Origin: Monodelphis domestica
Lineage: Eukaryota; Chordata; Mammalia; Didelphimorphia; Didelphidae
Length of the DNA stretch: 64,000 nt
NCBI RefSeq assembly: GCF_027887165.1
Contig: NC_077233.1
Location: forward strand, 231,407,372 to 231,471,371
Direction: 5' to 3'
The notes beneath the pieces were generated by a model that searched no databases, was not told where the DNA came from, and saw only the letters and a program-made list of their open reading frames with translations. Positions 23,090-33,930 of this stretch are shown here, piece after piece (within the stretch, counting starts at the first letter, position 1; each line of letters opens with the position of its first letter). Position numbers and translations under genes: made by a program.

Positions 23090-23430
23090 AGCCCTATGAG
23101 AACATTTCCCCAGCTCCTGGAGAACAAGGACTGGTTTTGCCTTTCTTTATATTCCCAGGGTTCAGCACAGTGCCTGGCACACAGTAGGTGCTTCATAAAC
23201 TCTTTAAAAAGATATATTACCTTCTGTCTTAGGATCAATGTCAACTTTAAGGCAGAAGAGTGTGTGGGCTGGGCAACTGGGGTTAGATGACTTGCTTGGG
23301 GGGACACAGCTAGGAAGTGTCTGAGGCCAGATTGGAAAATAGGACCTCTCTTCCCCAGGCATGGCTCTCTCTCCACTGACTCGCCTAATTGCCACCTTAA
23401 TAAATTATTGTTGATAGATTGGAATAGTAG
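23090..23430 (+). repeat. L2 3' end split by a SINE
   Basis: TTCAGCACAGTGCCTGGCAC and ACAGTAGGTGCTTCATAAAC (23161-23200) continue after the SINE as TTAATAAATTATTGTTGATAG (23397-23417). An L2 3' end with an insertion at its tip. Confidence 0.8.
23203..23393 (-). mobile_element. Marsupial SINE inserted in L2
   Basis: Antisense copy from AAAAAGATATATTACCTTCT to CTAATTGCCACC, with GACACAGCTAGGAAGTGTCT. CTTCATAAA (23191-23199) and CTTAATAAA (23396-23404) are the likely duplication. Confidence 0.88.
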
Positions 23431-23552
23431 GAATGGAAAAGAGAGAAGACAGAAGAACGTTAAGGGAATTGGAAGATGACCTAGTCTAGTCCTCTGCCTC
23501 TGGGCTCTTTAGCTAGTTAACATTTTTATGAATGACATATAAAAGATTAGAA

Positions 23553-23758
23553 CAAGGGTTGGCAGACTGCAGTTCAAGGGCCAAACTTGGCCAGTCCCCT
23601 CTTTTTGCACTGTCCATAGCTGAGAATGATTTCTGCATTTTTAAAACAAAAAATCCATCTGAAAATATAGAAATGTTACAACTGTTCTTAAATTACAAAG
23701 CATACAAAAACAGGCAGCTGGCCAGCTAGGGCCCTTCGGCTCTAGTTTGCCAAACATT
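23553..23758. mobile_element. hAT-type (MER5-like) MITE
   Basis: CAAGGGTTGGCAGACTGCAG opens, then GGCCAAACTTGGCCAG, and the end reads TAGTTTGCCAAACATT. These match the terminal inverted repeats and ends of hAT-Charlie MITEs (consensus CAGGGGTCGGCAAACT and its complement). The short interior shows a non-autonomous copy. The flanking 8-bp duplication is not clear. Confidence 0.75.
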
Positions 23759-23759
23759 A

Positions 23760-24485
23760 GCGTAGATGGTATGCTATGACAGAAAGCTGGAAACCATTGC
23801 CAACACGTTGAGAGTAGAATCAGCATCCAAAAAGATCTCGACAGGTTGGAATATTCAGCTGGATCTAAGAGTATAACGTTTAGTAGGAATAAAGAGGAGG
23901 TTTTAAAATTTGGACTAGAAAAATAAATTCCCCAAGAAAAGAACAGGGAGATATGGCCAGATATCAGCTTTCTTGAATAAGAGATTTCAGTTTTGGTGGA
24001 CCATATGCTGAGGAAGAGTTAATAATGTGATTATTGCTCTTCCCTTAAAAAAAATAAGCTGATGTACTTGGGCTGGATTAAGAAAGATAAAGTCTTCCGG
24101 GCCAGCGAGATGATAGCTGTACAAAGCTCTCTTCCAGTGAGACTGCCTCTGGTAGACGGGGTTCAATTCTGTGGCTACAGGGGAGTAAGGACATTGATAA
24201 ACTGCAGAGGGTCCAGGGGAAGGGTGAGTCCGGGGTGAGGACTTAGTCTGGAAAGGAGAAAGAATAATATTTGGTGACAAGAAATTTGAGCTTAACTCCA
24301 AATAGCCATTGATCCTACGTGATTCCCAACTGCTTTTGTTCTGATAACTCCCTTCCACAACAGAAAACTGTTATGAACTGCAGAGGTAATTTAGTATACT
24401 ACTCAATATTCTGCAATTATTTGCTGCTTACGGCACCTTTAAAGAATTTTTCGTTTGAACACTTTGGACCATTATCTTTAACATC
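23760..24485. other. Unassigned sequence
   Basis: A 123-codon minus-strand frame at 23987-24358 shows no recognisable domain and no splice or start context worth naming. Otherwise nothing identified. Confidence 0.4.
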
Positions 24486-24489
24486 TTGT

Positions 24490-24560
24490 GAACCACTGAC
24501 CTAGATAAATCATTTAACTCCTGGTGCCTCAATTTCCTCATTTGTAAAATGGTCCTGGGG
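24490..24560 (+). repeat. MIR relic
   Basis: GACCTAGATAAATCATTTAAC, TGCCTCAATTTCCTCATTTG and TAAAATGGTCC. Confidence 0.6.
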
Positions 24561-24569
24561 AAAAGTGGG

Positions 24570-25090
24570 AAAGGAAAAATAATAGTAGGAAAGAGAAATG
24601 AGAATAGAAGAAATGAACTATGACAGCAGAGATGTGGGAGGGAGGAGGGGGTTGGGATGGATTTCTAGATGGTGAGGGGAGAAGGTATTAGTGATAAGAA
24701 TGAGGAGAGAGGGGAAGGTAGAAAAACTATAGTAGGTGATGGATCATGGGTTTAGAGCTAGAAAGGAATCCTGAAGTCTTACAGTCCAACATCTTCTTGG
24801 TGGAAATGAAAAAAGCAAGGCCAGGAGAGTGTGAATGGTGCAAGGACATGCAGTTCATTAGGGGTGAGTGTGGGGTGGTTAAAATGGGAGAAAAGAAGGG
24901 AAGAAAGATGTGATAGGAGAGAAGGGCAGAAAAGGAAGACAGAAGGAGCGATTAAATGGGGGAGTGATGGAGAAGAGAGGAATGAGCAAGGAAGGAGATG
25001 GGGGAGGGCTTTCAGAGAAGAGCTGATCTTTCAGAGCAGTGTAGGAGAGAGGTTGCCATGGCAACACAGAGAATGAAATCAATGTTCAGC
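24570..25090. other. Purine-rich tract, no gene
   Basis: About 500 bp of G/A-rich sequence with an ancient TAGAGCTAGAAAGGAATCCTG relic at 24750-24850. The 81-codon frame inside is a composition artefact. Confidence 0.5.
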
Positions 25091-25324
25091 TTTGGATAGG
25101 GAAGTAAATCACTGCCAGTCACCTCCTCTGACCTTCTCTCCTCTATAGTGAGGGGGAAGATCCTGCCCTAGCCCTTTTCCCCAAGATCTCCCTAGATCCC
25201 CTAAGAGTATGAGGTGATAGAGGATTCCCTGGTCCAAAGGACTCATGAACACTATAGCCCCAATCCTAGAAGCTCATCTGTAGAAATGGGAGGTAGTGAA
25301 GTATAAAAAAAAGTGTACTTTCCC

Positions 25325-25510
25325 TGGAGTCCTGAGTACTCTGGAGTCAGAGGACATGGGTTCAAATCCTGCCTCTGGTGTTTACTATTCATATAAACTG
25401 AGCAAGTGATTTAACCCTTCTGGTCCTCAGAAACCTCATCTATAAAATTGCAGGGTTGGTCTAGATGACCTTTGAGGTTTTCAACAGCTCCAGGTCTGTG
25501 ATACAGTGGT
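25325..25510 (+). repeat. MIR relic
   Basis: GAGTCAGAGGACATGGGTTC, AAATCCTGCCTCTGGTGTTT, AACCTCATCTATAAAATTGC and CTAGATGACCTTTGAGG: nearly full-length MIR. Confidence 0.8.
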
Positions 25511-25739
25511 GTCTATGATGAGATCCTCCCCATTTATTCAGGGAGTTTTATTGTCTCCTAGAGCTCCTTTGAATCTCAAGCTTCCATGACTCTATAGCTC
25601 CAGGGGCAAAAGTCTGAAAGAGAGGAATTCCCCTTAAACTTGTAATCAACATTCATTTCTCAAGTGCATGGACTGTGGAAACATGATCAGAGAGCAATTT
25701 TCCTTAAAAAGGTACTAAAGTTCTAGTGAGCTAACTATA

Positions 25740-26700
25740 TGTCAGTCAACAAACCTTTAAGTGCTTACAACATGCTAGGCACTGTGCTAAGTACTAAATA
25801 TTTATCTACAAAGAAAGGTAGAAAATAGCTTCTGCACATAATATGCTGCTAGTGGAGTTGTGAATTGATCCAACCCTTCTGGAAGGCAATTTGGAATTAC
25901 ATCCACAGGGCTTGGAAAGAATGTCTGCCCTTTGATCCAGCCATGCCACTGCTGGGTTTGTACCCCAAAGAGATAAGAGTGAAAAATGATTGTACAAAAA
26001 TATTCGTAGCTGCGCTCTTTGTAGTGGCAAAAAATTGGAAGATGAGGGATGCCCTTCAATTGGGGAATGGCTGAACAACCTGTGGTACCTGATGGTGATG
26101 GAATATTAGTGTGCAATAAGGAATGATGAACTGCCTGATTTCTATATGAACTGGAAAGATCTCCATGAACTGATGTGGAGTGAAATGAGCAGAACCTCGA
26201 GAACATTGTAACAACTGAAACACTGTGGGATGATCAAATGTAATAGATTTTGCTACTAATAGCAGTGCAATGACCCAGGACAATTCTGAGAGACTTATGA
26301 GAAAGAACGCTCTTCACATCCAGAGAAAGAACCATGGGAGTATTCACATAGAAGAAAAGCATATGATTTATCACTTGTTTATATGGGTATAGGATTGGGG
26401 GTTTTGGGTTTAAAAGATTATCATATTACAAAAATGAATAATATGAAAATAGCTATCAAGTGATAACACATGTATAACTCGCTGGAATTGCTTGTCAGCT
26501 CTGAGAGGGTGGAAGGTAGAGGGGAGGGAGAAAAAAATGAATCATGTAACCATGGAAAAATACTTTTAAATTAAAAAAATTTTAAAAGAGCACTTGAGCC
26601 ATGAGCTGGGAAAAAAAACAGCCCCTGCCCTCAAAGAGCTAACAAGCGAATAGGGAAAAAACATAAATTCAATGCCAGAAAAGCTAATGTAACCAGATTG
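25740..26700 (-). repeat. L2 3' end, antisense, split by an L1
   Basis: GTCAGTCAACAAACCTTTAAG, GCTAGGCACTGTGCTAAGTA (25740-25835) resumes after the L1 as CAGCCCCTGCCCTCAAAGAG (26620-26640). Together they give the reverse complement of the L2 3' end. Confidence 0.75.
25836..26590 (+). mobile_element. 5'-truncated L1, 3' end only
   Basis: It opens at the ORF2 CCHC region (ATGCTGCTAGTGGAGTTGTG) and continues through the last ~130 ORF2 codons (QPFWKAIWN..LPFDPAMPLLGLYPK readable from 25865). It ends with a 3' UTR carrying a G-rich stretch and an A-tail. A few stops and frame changes occur in the coding part. It was inserted into an L2. Confidence 0.92.
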
Positions 26701-26734
26701 GACTAAGAAAGAATATCTTGGATTAAGGAGAGAG

Positions 26735-26895
26735 GAAACATACATTTATATAACAGTTCAAGGCACTTTACAAATATTATCTCATTAAATACAGCTCTGG
26801 AAGGTAGATACTATTATGATTCCCATTTTACAGTTGGAGAAACTGATGCAGACTGAGTTGTTTTTTAAGTAACTTGCCCAGGGTGGTTCAGCTAG
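26735..26895 (-). repeat. MIR relic, antisense
   Basis: CATTTATATAACAGTTCAAG, CACTTTACAAATATTATCTC, then a CATTTTACAGTTGGAGAAACTGA block and CTTGCCCAGGGTGGTTCAGC. Confidence 0.75.
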
Positions 26896-26899
26896 TATT

Positions 26900-27150
26900 T
26901 TTCTTAAAAAAATTTTTTCACATTAGATGTCATTGCAATTTAATATTCACTTTTTGACATTTTGCAATCTATCTCTCTTTCCCTCCCATCTTTTCCCATG
27001 TCCCCCAAAAGGCAAGTATTGTTGTACGTACATATCTTATGTACATACATATGTAATGTACATATATGATCATATAATACATATTTCCATGTTTGTCAGT
27101 TGTGAAACAAGTTACACTAGAGAAAAATTCATAAAGGAAATAAAATGAAG
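26900..27150 (-). mobile_element. Old L1 3' UTR fragment
   Basis: TTTTTTCACATTAGATGTCATT.., CTTTCCCTCCCATCTTTTCC and TCCATGTTTGTCAGTTGTG resemble the 3' UTR of an older marsupial L1. A GTACATATAT-type repeat lies inside (27030-27085). Confidence 0.5.
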
Positions 27151-27885
27151 CAGGGCATGTTTGCAAATATTCTTGATGGCAAGAGAAATTCATTAAGAGA
27201 GAGTTATAAATTAAATAATAAAATAAAATTAACAGAAAAATATCCTTTTCAGATAAAAAATAAAAGGTCACCGTAAAATAGCTTTTAAGAATCAACTTAA
27301 GCTTATAGGAGGCTTGTGTGTGTGTGGGGGGGGTTGGAGTGGAGGGGGGATGAGGGATGGTGTCAGAACAGTGCTAGAAGGGGCGTATGACATTTTATGA
27401 GGGCTAATGAGTGAAGAGAATGAACCACATGCATTTCACAAGTTGGCAAAAGATTTCCAGAAAGTAGAAATTGCCAAAAAGACAGACAGCAGCTCCCAGG
27501 GCACCCAGTCTAGAGCAGCCTGTAGGTTCTGAAGAGCCTGTGGGTGGGAGGCAGCCTTGCTAGGAAGGGGAAAAATGTGTCTCTGCCACTGAAGAAAATA
27601 TGACAAGATGTGTTTAACAAGCTCGTAGTTGCCAACTTTTTGCTATCTGTCTTTTTTTTAATAAATAAAATAAAAGTAAAGTTTTAGAGCCTGAGGTTTC
27701 TAAGTGAATAGTTTATCCTAAGGAGAGAAATGCCATTACCTATATCTCATGGGGGCCACAAAGTAGAAATAAACTATTGTATTATTCCTGAAAGTGTGTT
27801 GAGGTGGCCTTGGGTTGAGAAGTCTAAGGACAGGCAAATCACTAAAGTCAAGGCCAGGGGTGGGGGTGATTGAGAAAAGCAGTAA
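27151..27885. other. Unassigned sequence
   Basis: Includes a short (GT)n/G-run at 27315-27345. The 27,360-27,620 part has mixed composition and resembles no repeat known to me. Confidence 0.4.
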
Positions 27886-27889
27886 GATA

Positions 27890-28055
27890 TAATGAAAATA
27901 TCTTTGGTTTGGAGTCAGAAAATGGTTCTGGTATTACTTCTGGTCTCTAGTTGTGGGATCCTGTGCAAGTTATTTCTCCCAGGCTATGAACTCTTCATCT
28001 ATGAAATGAAAGGTTATATTAAAGCCCCTTCTAGCTCTTCACATTCCAGGATATC
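27890..28055 (+). repeat. MIR relic
   Basis: TTTGGAGTCAGAAAATGGTT, TAGTTGTGGGATCCTGTGCA and CTTCATCTATGAAATGAAAG. Confidence 0.7.
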
Positions 28056-28391
28056 AGTTATTTATCATTTATTAATGTTGTTTGAGCCCAACTTTATGTG
28101 CTTAGGGACTGTTTGCACCCAAAATATTATCCTGACCTCAGTAACTCTCTAGGAATGCTGGAGATGACAAGGAATTCTGATTCTCTCAGGTCCCAGATCC
28201 ACCCAAAGCATTCTTATTTTGGGTCTACCAAAGCTTGTGTTTTGGTTTCCTTCACATTATTTTTGTTCAGATATCTTACATAATGTAAACTTTCCAGAAT
28301 CTAGGAGAGGGAGCCACCCCTTTTTTCCACACTGTCTTAATACCAAATGATCTAATAAATATCTTTCTAAAACTACTTCAGTTTTGTTCTT

Positions 28392-29390
28392 TTTCCCTCC
28401 TTTTTTTTACTTAGAATATTTTTCCATGGCTACATGATTCATGATTCCCTCCCCTTGCTATTTCCTCCCCACTCCTGAAGCTGACAAGCTTGTATCATTG
28501 TTCAAAACCTATTTCCATGTTATTCATATTTACAGTAGAATGATCCTTTAACATCAAAACCCTAATAATATCCCCATAGAACTACATGATTGATCAGATA
28601 TTTTTCTTCTGTGTTTCTACTCCTACAGTTCTTTCTCTGGATGTGGATAATGTTCTTTCTAATAAGTCCCTCAGGATTGTCCTGTATCGTTGCATTGCTG
28701 CTAGTAGAGAAGTCCATTACATTCAATTGTACCACAGTGTATCGATCTCTGTATACAATGTTCTCCTGGTTCTGCTCCTTTCACTCTGCATCAATTCCTG
28801 GAGGTTGTTCCAGTTCATATGAAATTCCTTCAGCTCATTATTCCTTGTAGCACAATAATTTTCCATCACCATAATGTACCAAAATTTATTCAGCCATTCC
28901 CCAATTAATGGACACCCCTTGATTTTCTAATTGTTTAAATCTAGTTTTAATTGTGTGAAAAGTGTTTTGTGGTTGTGTTCATATAATTCCTGTGTTTGTC
29001 TTGGCAGATAGATTCCTAAATATTTTATATTGTCTAGAGTGATTTTAAATGGAATTTCTCTTTCTAACTCCTGCTGCTGGGTTTTGTTGGAAATATATAG
29101 AGAAATCCTCATGATTTGTATGGATTTTTCTTGTACCCTACACCTTTGCTAAAGTTGTTAATTATTTCCACTAGCCTTGTAGTTGATTTTCTGGGGTTCT
29201 TTAAGTATTCATCATTTCATCTGCAAAGAGTGATAGTTTAGTCTCCTCAATGCCTACTTTAATTCATGCAATTTCTTTTTCTTCTCTAATTGCTATCACT
29301 AGCATTTCTAGAATATTAAATAATAGAGGTGATAATGGGCATCCTTGCTTCACTCCTGATCTTATTGGGAAGGCTTCTAACTTGTCTTGG
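28392..29390 (-). mobile_element. L1 copy with one large internal deletion
   Basis: A minus-strand L1 flanked by GTTTTGTTCTT (28381-28391) and GGTTTGTTCTT (29391-29401), the latter followed by an A-run, i.e. a TTTT/AAGAAC nick. The 3' UTR and last ~120 ORF2 codons (28400 to about 28935) join directly to the RT thumb and palm region (28940-29390; it reads [21 protein letters not shown] and [14 protein letters not shown]). About 1.2 kb of ORF2 is missing between two places that share AACTGGAAAA-like sequence in the young L1. The 5' truncation falls just upstream of GVKQG. Confidence 0.93.
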
Positions 29391-29401
29391 GGTTTGTTCT
29401 T

Positions 29402-30160
29402 AAAAAAAAATAATGATTCCAGGAAATATGATGAAAAGAACTTATTCAGGTTGCAAGAAAATGTTGTGGCCAAATTGAAAGGAAGCAGGATCTGGATCAA
29501 GAGACAGGTCTTAATCACTGTTGATTATCAGATCTATTTATTGAGCCACCTTCCTTCATTCAGGTTCTCCAACACAACTACATTGAGTTTGGGGCATGAA
29601 TCTCAGCATGAATAGGACCCCTATGATCAAAAGGGACCTTTCCCTTCTACCTGTTCAGCTACCTTTTTCTAGGGTCCATGGTCTTTAGTAAATAATTTGA
29701 GACAGGGATATCTTGTCATCTTTTTCTCTCAAGGTCAACATGCTACTGTGAGGTGATGCATATCTAGATGTACTGTCAGCTAGAAAGGATCTTCAAAGGA
29801 AGTTTGGATGGGCTGATAGAGCCTATAAGTTGGTGCTTTTAAGTAAAGTTTGATTCATCGACTCTTGCCCAAGGTAGAGTCATTTGTGAAAACCAGTCAA
29901 CCCTGATAAATGCAGAGTAAGTCCTTGTTCTCCTGGAGCATATGGGACACATTGTTAGCAAACGATGAAGCCCTCAATTGTGTGGTGTGCATTTTGAGTG
30001 CCATAGAAGCACAAAGAAAGAAGAGGAACATATGATTTGGAGTAATCAGGAGAAATCTCATAAACAAAGTTCCGCTTACAATGGGTCTTGAAGACTTGGC
30101 AGTATTTAGAAAGACCAAAGGGAGAGGAGAAAAGCCTGGAGGTGGGAAAGGACATCATGA
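29402..30160. other. Unassigned sequence
   Basis: No element recognised. Short open frames (for example 29897-30118) have no domain. Confidence 0.4.
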
Positions 30161-30164
30161 GTAT

Positions 30165-30360
30165 AATGATCAATGGATAACAAGATGACTAGAGAGGAGA
30201 AATACTAAGTCATGATAAGAGAGAAAGCTAGATGAGTAGGATGAGGCCAGATAGTAGAAAACCTTGCATGCTAGCATGGATTGTTAGGAGGCAATAAAGA
30301 ATCATTGAAAATTCTTGAACATGAGAATGAGAGGATGATGGTGACATTTTAGAAAAATTA
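30165..30360 (-). repeat. Possible antisense L2 relic
   Basis: GGAGGCAATAAAGAATCATTG..GATGGTGACATTTTAGAAAA resembles the 'GGCAATAGGGAGCCATTGAAG..GTGACATG' stretch common in antisense L2. Confidence 0.5.
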
Positions 30361-30363
30361 ATC

Positions 30364-30548
30364 TCAGGGCAGCTGGGTAGCATAGTTGATAGAGTGCCAG
30401 GACTGAGTTGGGAGGAACTGGGTTCAAATTTTGCCTCAGATATTTCCTAACTCAGTGACACTGACAAATCATTTAATGGCCATTGCCTAGCCTTTGTTGC
30501 TCTTCTGTCTTAGAAGTGATACTAAAGCCAAAGGTAAGGAAAAAAGAA
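30364..30548 (+). mobile_element. Marsupial SINE (GGTAAGGG-tail family)
   Basis: AGGGCAGCTGGGTAGCATAG..GGGTTCAAATTTTGCCTCAG..CCAAAGGTAAGGA then an A-rich tail. Confidence 0.9.
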
Positions 30549-30759
30549 AATTGACATAACAGTAGTATACAAAGAGAAAAACCCAAAATCATGGAGGACA
30601 AAAAGTTTCTAAAGAAATCCAGACATGAGAGGATAATCCATTCAGAGATATCTTCAGAAGAGGGCACCTCCCTAGTAACATGTCCTAACACTTTAATATC
30701 TATGCATTTTGCTTACCAGGCCAATGGATTGTGGGTTTGGGGGATAGAAACTGTGATCC

Positions 30760-30950
30760 TTCATGTGATATGGTGGGAAAAGCATTAAGTGAAGTATGAA
30801 AGGACATGGGTTCGAATCCTAGTTCTGCTTCTTATGATCTATGTGATCTATGTGACTAGATCATTCTGGAACTCAGTTTCCAAAAATGTTAAAAAAAGAG
30901 ATTAGACTGCACAATGTCCAGGGTTTCTTCTTGTCCTAAATCCTGTTATT
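30760..30950 (+). repeat. MIR relic
   Basis: GGACATGGGTTCGAATCCTAG, TGGAACTCAGTTTCCAAAAA and TTAGACTGCACAATGTCC. Confidence 0.65.
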
Positions 30951-31138
30951 CCTTTTGGGTGCAGAGTGCTTAGATTATCTGCTGATTTATCCTAAAGAAG
31001 TTGAATATCCTTTCCATTTCCACCTTCTAGCTCCTAGAGATTAGTAATATGATTTCTAAGGTGGGATTCTTAGTCTTATTAGCACATGGGACCACAATAG
31101 AAATCAGGACTCCTGGATATTAATCGAAGCCAGGCTAT

Positions 31139-31381
31139 TTTGTTGTTGCTCTCCAGTTGTATCTGACTCTTCATGACTCCATTTGGGGTCTTCTTGGCAA
31201 AGATACTGGAGTGGCTTGCTATTTTATTCTCCAGCTCATTTTACAGATGAGGAAACTGAGACAAATAGAGTTAAATGATTTGTCCAAGGTCACGAAACTA
31301 GTAAGTGTCTGAGGTCAAATTTGAACTCAGATCTTCCTGACACCAGGCCCCTTCTATCCAGTGTGCCACCTAGCTGCCCAC
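31139..31381 (-). mobile_element. MAR1-like CORE-SINE, antisense
   Basis: TTTGTTGTTGCTCTCCAGTT, TCTTCATGACTCCATTTGGG, CAGATGAGGAAACTGAGACA and CACCTAGCTGCCCA: complete order. Confidence 0.92.
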
Positions 31382-31589
31382 ACCTTGCTGCACTTTACAC
31401 TTCCATGCCTGTTTTGTCATCTATAAAACAAGAATGATAACATCTTTTCCCCTACCTCAAAAGAATTCTCATGAAACTTAAATGGGATTATAGACAGGAG
31501 AGAAAAAAAAAAAACAGAAGCACGACAAAAACTGCTAAATAAGGTCAGAATTCCACTGCTGCAACAGAAAACAATTTCGAGGTCAGAAA

Positions 31590-31670
31590 ATAGGATGTTT
31601 CATTCTTGCCTCTGTATCCCAGGGCCTGGCATATAGTGGTTGCTTAATAAATGCTTGTAAATTGATTGGT
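31590..31670 (+). repeat. L2 3' end
   Basis: CCTCTGTATCCCAGGGCCTG and TTGCTTAATAAATGCTTGTA. Confidence 0.7.
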
Positions 31671-32250
31671 TTTATTTATGATTCTTTTCTCTCCTGCAAA
31701 CACTCCCTAAAGGAATTCCGTACACAGCATACATCCTTATGCATTCCGAGAGTAAATTCCAGATGCCGGAGACAAGCAAACAGCTAAAAGCCTTGCTTGA
31801 GACTCCAACAGGGTTACACAACCTCAGAGGCCTGCCGCTGTTTGGAAGGCAGCTTTATTGGTCTGCTTTGATTACTCACTTAACCTCCTCGGGCCTCAGC
31901 TTCCTTATCTATAAAATAGAGAGCTGGACTTGGCCTCTGAAGCTCTTTCCAGCTCTAGATCTCTGACCCTATGAACCTTTAGGCTGAAAGACTGCAAAGA
32001 ATAGAGTTAGTTTGTCCTCCTTTGAGCTCCCGACAAGGCTGCCTTTTTGGGTGGGGATTAGTGAAGGAGAACTGAATGAAACTGTCAGGAAATAATGGAA
32101 GGGAAGGTTACTTTGTTGCCATTTTGAGAAACAGACAGAAGGTGTGAGGATCATAAAGGAAGCAAATCCAGGGGAGTCTTACTGCTTGCATCACCAGGTT
32201 TTAGGCACTAAAGTTTAGCACTCCCTTCTCCAACATAGACCATTGTTAAG
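31671..32250. other. Mostly unassigned; MIR tail at 31875-31960
   Basis: GGCCTCAGCTTCCTTATCTA and AAAATAGAGAGCTGG mark a MIR tail half; the rest is not recognised. Confidence 0.45.
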
Positions 32251-32255
32251 GTTGC

Positions 32256-32345
32256 CTTTGTTGTTATTTAATCGTTTTTTCAGTCATTTCCAACTCTGTG
32301 ACCCCATTCAGCATTTTCTTGGCAAAGATACTGGAAGAGTTGTGA
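32256..32345 (-). mobile_element. MAR1-like CORE-SINE fragment, antisense
   Basis: TTTGTTGTTATTTAATCGTT..TCTTGGCAAAGATACTGGAA: 3' part only. Confidence 0.8.
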
Positions 32346-32405
32346 AGGTTATCCAGCTCTGAACTTGAGCCCTGAAGGTCCTGTCCAGCAGAAATCTGCA
32401 TTTCA

Positions 32406-32408
<3 letters not shown>

Positions 32409-32473
<65 letters not shown>
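32409..32473. repeat. (TC)n microsatellite
   Basis: About 32 uninterrupted TC units. It leads into a polypyrimidine region. Confidence 0.98.
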
Positions 32474-32481
<8 letters not shown>

Positions 32482-32850
32482 GTGTGTGTCCCTCTGTCTC
32501 TTTCTGTCTCACTCTCTGTCTTTGCCTCTTCCTTCCCCCCTCTTACCCTCCCTCCTTCCCACCCCCTCTCTTTCTCTCTGTCTCTTTCTTTCCCTTCCTT
32601 CCTTCCTTCCTTCCTTCCTTTTTCTTCCTCCTTCCTTCCTCCCTCCCTTCCTTCCTTCCTCTTTCTTTCTCTTTTATTCTATCTCTCTCCCTCCCTCCAT
32701 CCATCCATCCTTCAAGTCTGACTCTATCTCTGTTTCTGTGACTATCTCTGTCTCTATTTCTCTCTTTCTCTCTGTCTCTATCTCTCTTTTCCTTCCCTCC
32801 CCCACTCCATCTCTGTCTTGCTCTCAGTCTTTGTCTCTGTCTCTCTCCTA
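32474..32850. repeat. Polypyrimidine region (TCTG, TTCC, CTCC units)
   Basis: About 375 bp with almost no purines on the plus strand, including TTCC and CATC runs. Frames of more than 100 codons through it are artefacts. Confidence 0.95.
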
Positions 32851-33475
32851 CTTCTAAGAAACAAAACCATTAGCTCCTGGCTTCGTCTAGCAATTTCCCT
32901 TTAGTTTGTTTCTAAGGCTTTGTCCAGGGAAGAAATGACCTTCAGGAATAGCTCTGGGAGATTTGTCCTCCCTCCCTCCCTCCCTGCCTCCCCCACCATG
33001 TGGGAATGAATCGCTGACCTGCTCCTGTAGCTCTACTGAGAGATCTTTGTACCATAAAATCAGAGTTGGTTCAAGGATATAATTTTGTGCTTTAAAAGTC
33101 AATCGCTCATGTTCCCTGCTGAACAATACCCATTTGAAAGGGCCAGTCTGAGACTGGAGGTTCAATCAGCTTTGGGTAAATATTCTTTCTGATGTGCAGC
33201 CACCTTCCTGTGAAGGGATATGACATGGACAGGACTGCAGCAAAATGGGCAGATTGAGGAAGAGATAATTTTACACAGAAAAGGTTCCTGGAAATGGGGG
33301 TGGGGAAACATACCCATGGAATGCTTTTTCTTTCCTAGTAAAGACTTTAAATAAAGAGCATCCTTCCCATAGACTGTCCTCTGAATTCATAGACTACAGA
33401 ATTAGGTCTAGAAGAGATGCTTCCTTTAATTGTGGTGTCTTCTCTCTGTGGATTATGTCTTATTTATCCTATACT
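32851..33475. other. Unassigned sequence
   Basis: Contains a short (CCTC)n stretch at 32968-32990; no element or gene recognised. Confidence 0.4.
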
Positions 33476-33476
33476 T

Positions 33477-33731
33477 TTGCTGTTGTTGAGATGTTTCCAC
33501 TTGTGTCTTGCTCTTTTGTGACTTCATTTGGGGGTTTCTTTAGCAAAAATATTGGACTGGTTTGCCATTTCCTTCTCCAGATCATGTTACAGATGAGGAA
33601 AGTAAGGCAAACAAGATTGAATGATTTGCCCAGGGTCACACAGTCAGTAAATATTTGAGGCCAAATTTGAACTCAGGTCTTCCTGACTTTTAAGCCTGGT
33701 GTTCTATCTACTGTACCACCTCGATGCCCTA
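33477..33731 (-). mobile_element. MAR1-like CORE-SINE, antisense
   Basis: TTGCTGTTGTTGAGATGTTT, ATTTGCCCAGGGTCACACAG and TCAGGTCTTCCTGAC. Confidence 0.9.
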
Positions 33732-33754
33732 ACTAATCACCTAGGTCTCTCCAT

Positions 33755-33930
33755 TCATAGACTTGTAGAATGATTGTGTTAGAAAGGATCATAGACATCC
33801 TGGAGTCCTGCATCCTTTTTTAGAGATGAGAAAACCAAGACCCAAAAGTCATGTTCAAAGTCTTGTAGCTTGTTCTTGGCAGAACCAAGACAAGGGCCCT
33901 CAGTATCCTGATTCCCAGATGATTATTGTT
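33755..33930 (-). repeat. Ancient MIR- or CR1/L3-like relic
   Basis: AGACTTGTAGAATGATTGTG, TAGAAAGGATCATAGACATC, TAGAGATGAGAAAACCAAGA. Confidence 0.55.

Noticed and set aside
23987-24358. 123-codon minus-strand frame
   Set aside because: No recognisable domain; such a length is expected by chance in 64 kb.
32264-32857. Frames of up to 125 codons
   Set aside because: Translation of TC and TTCC repeats.
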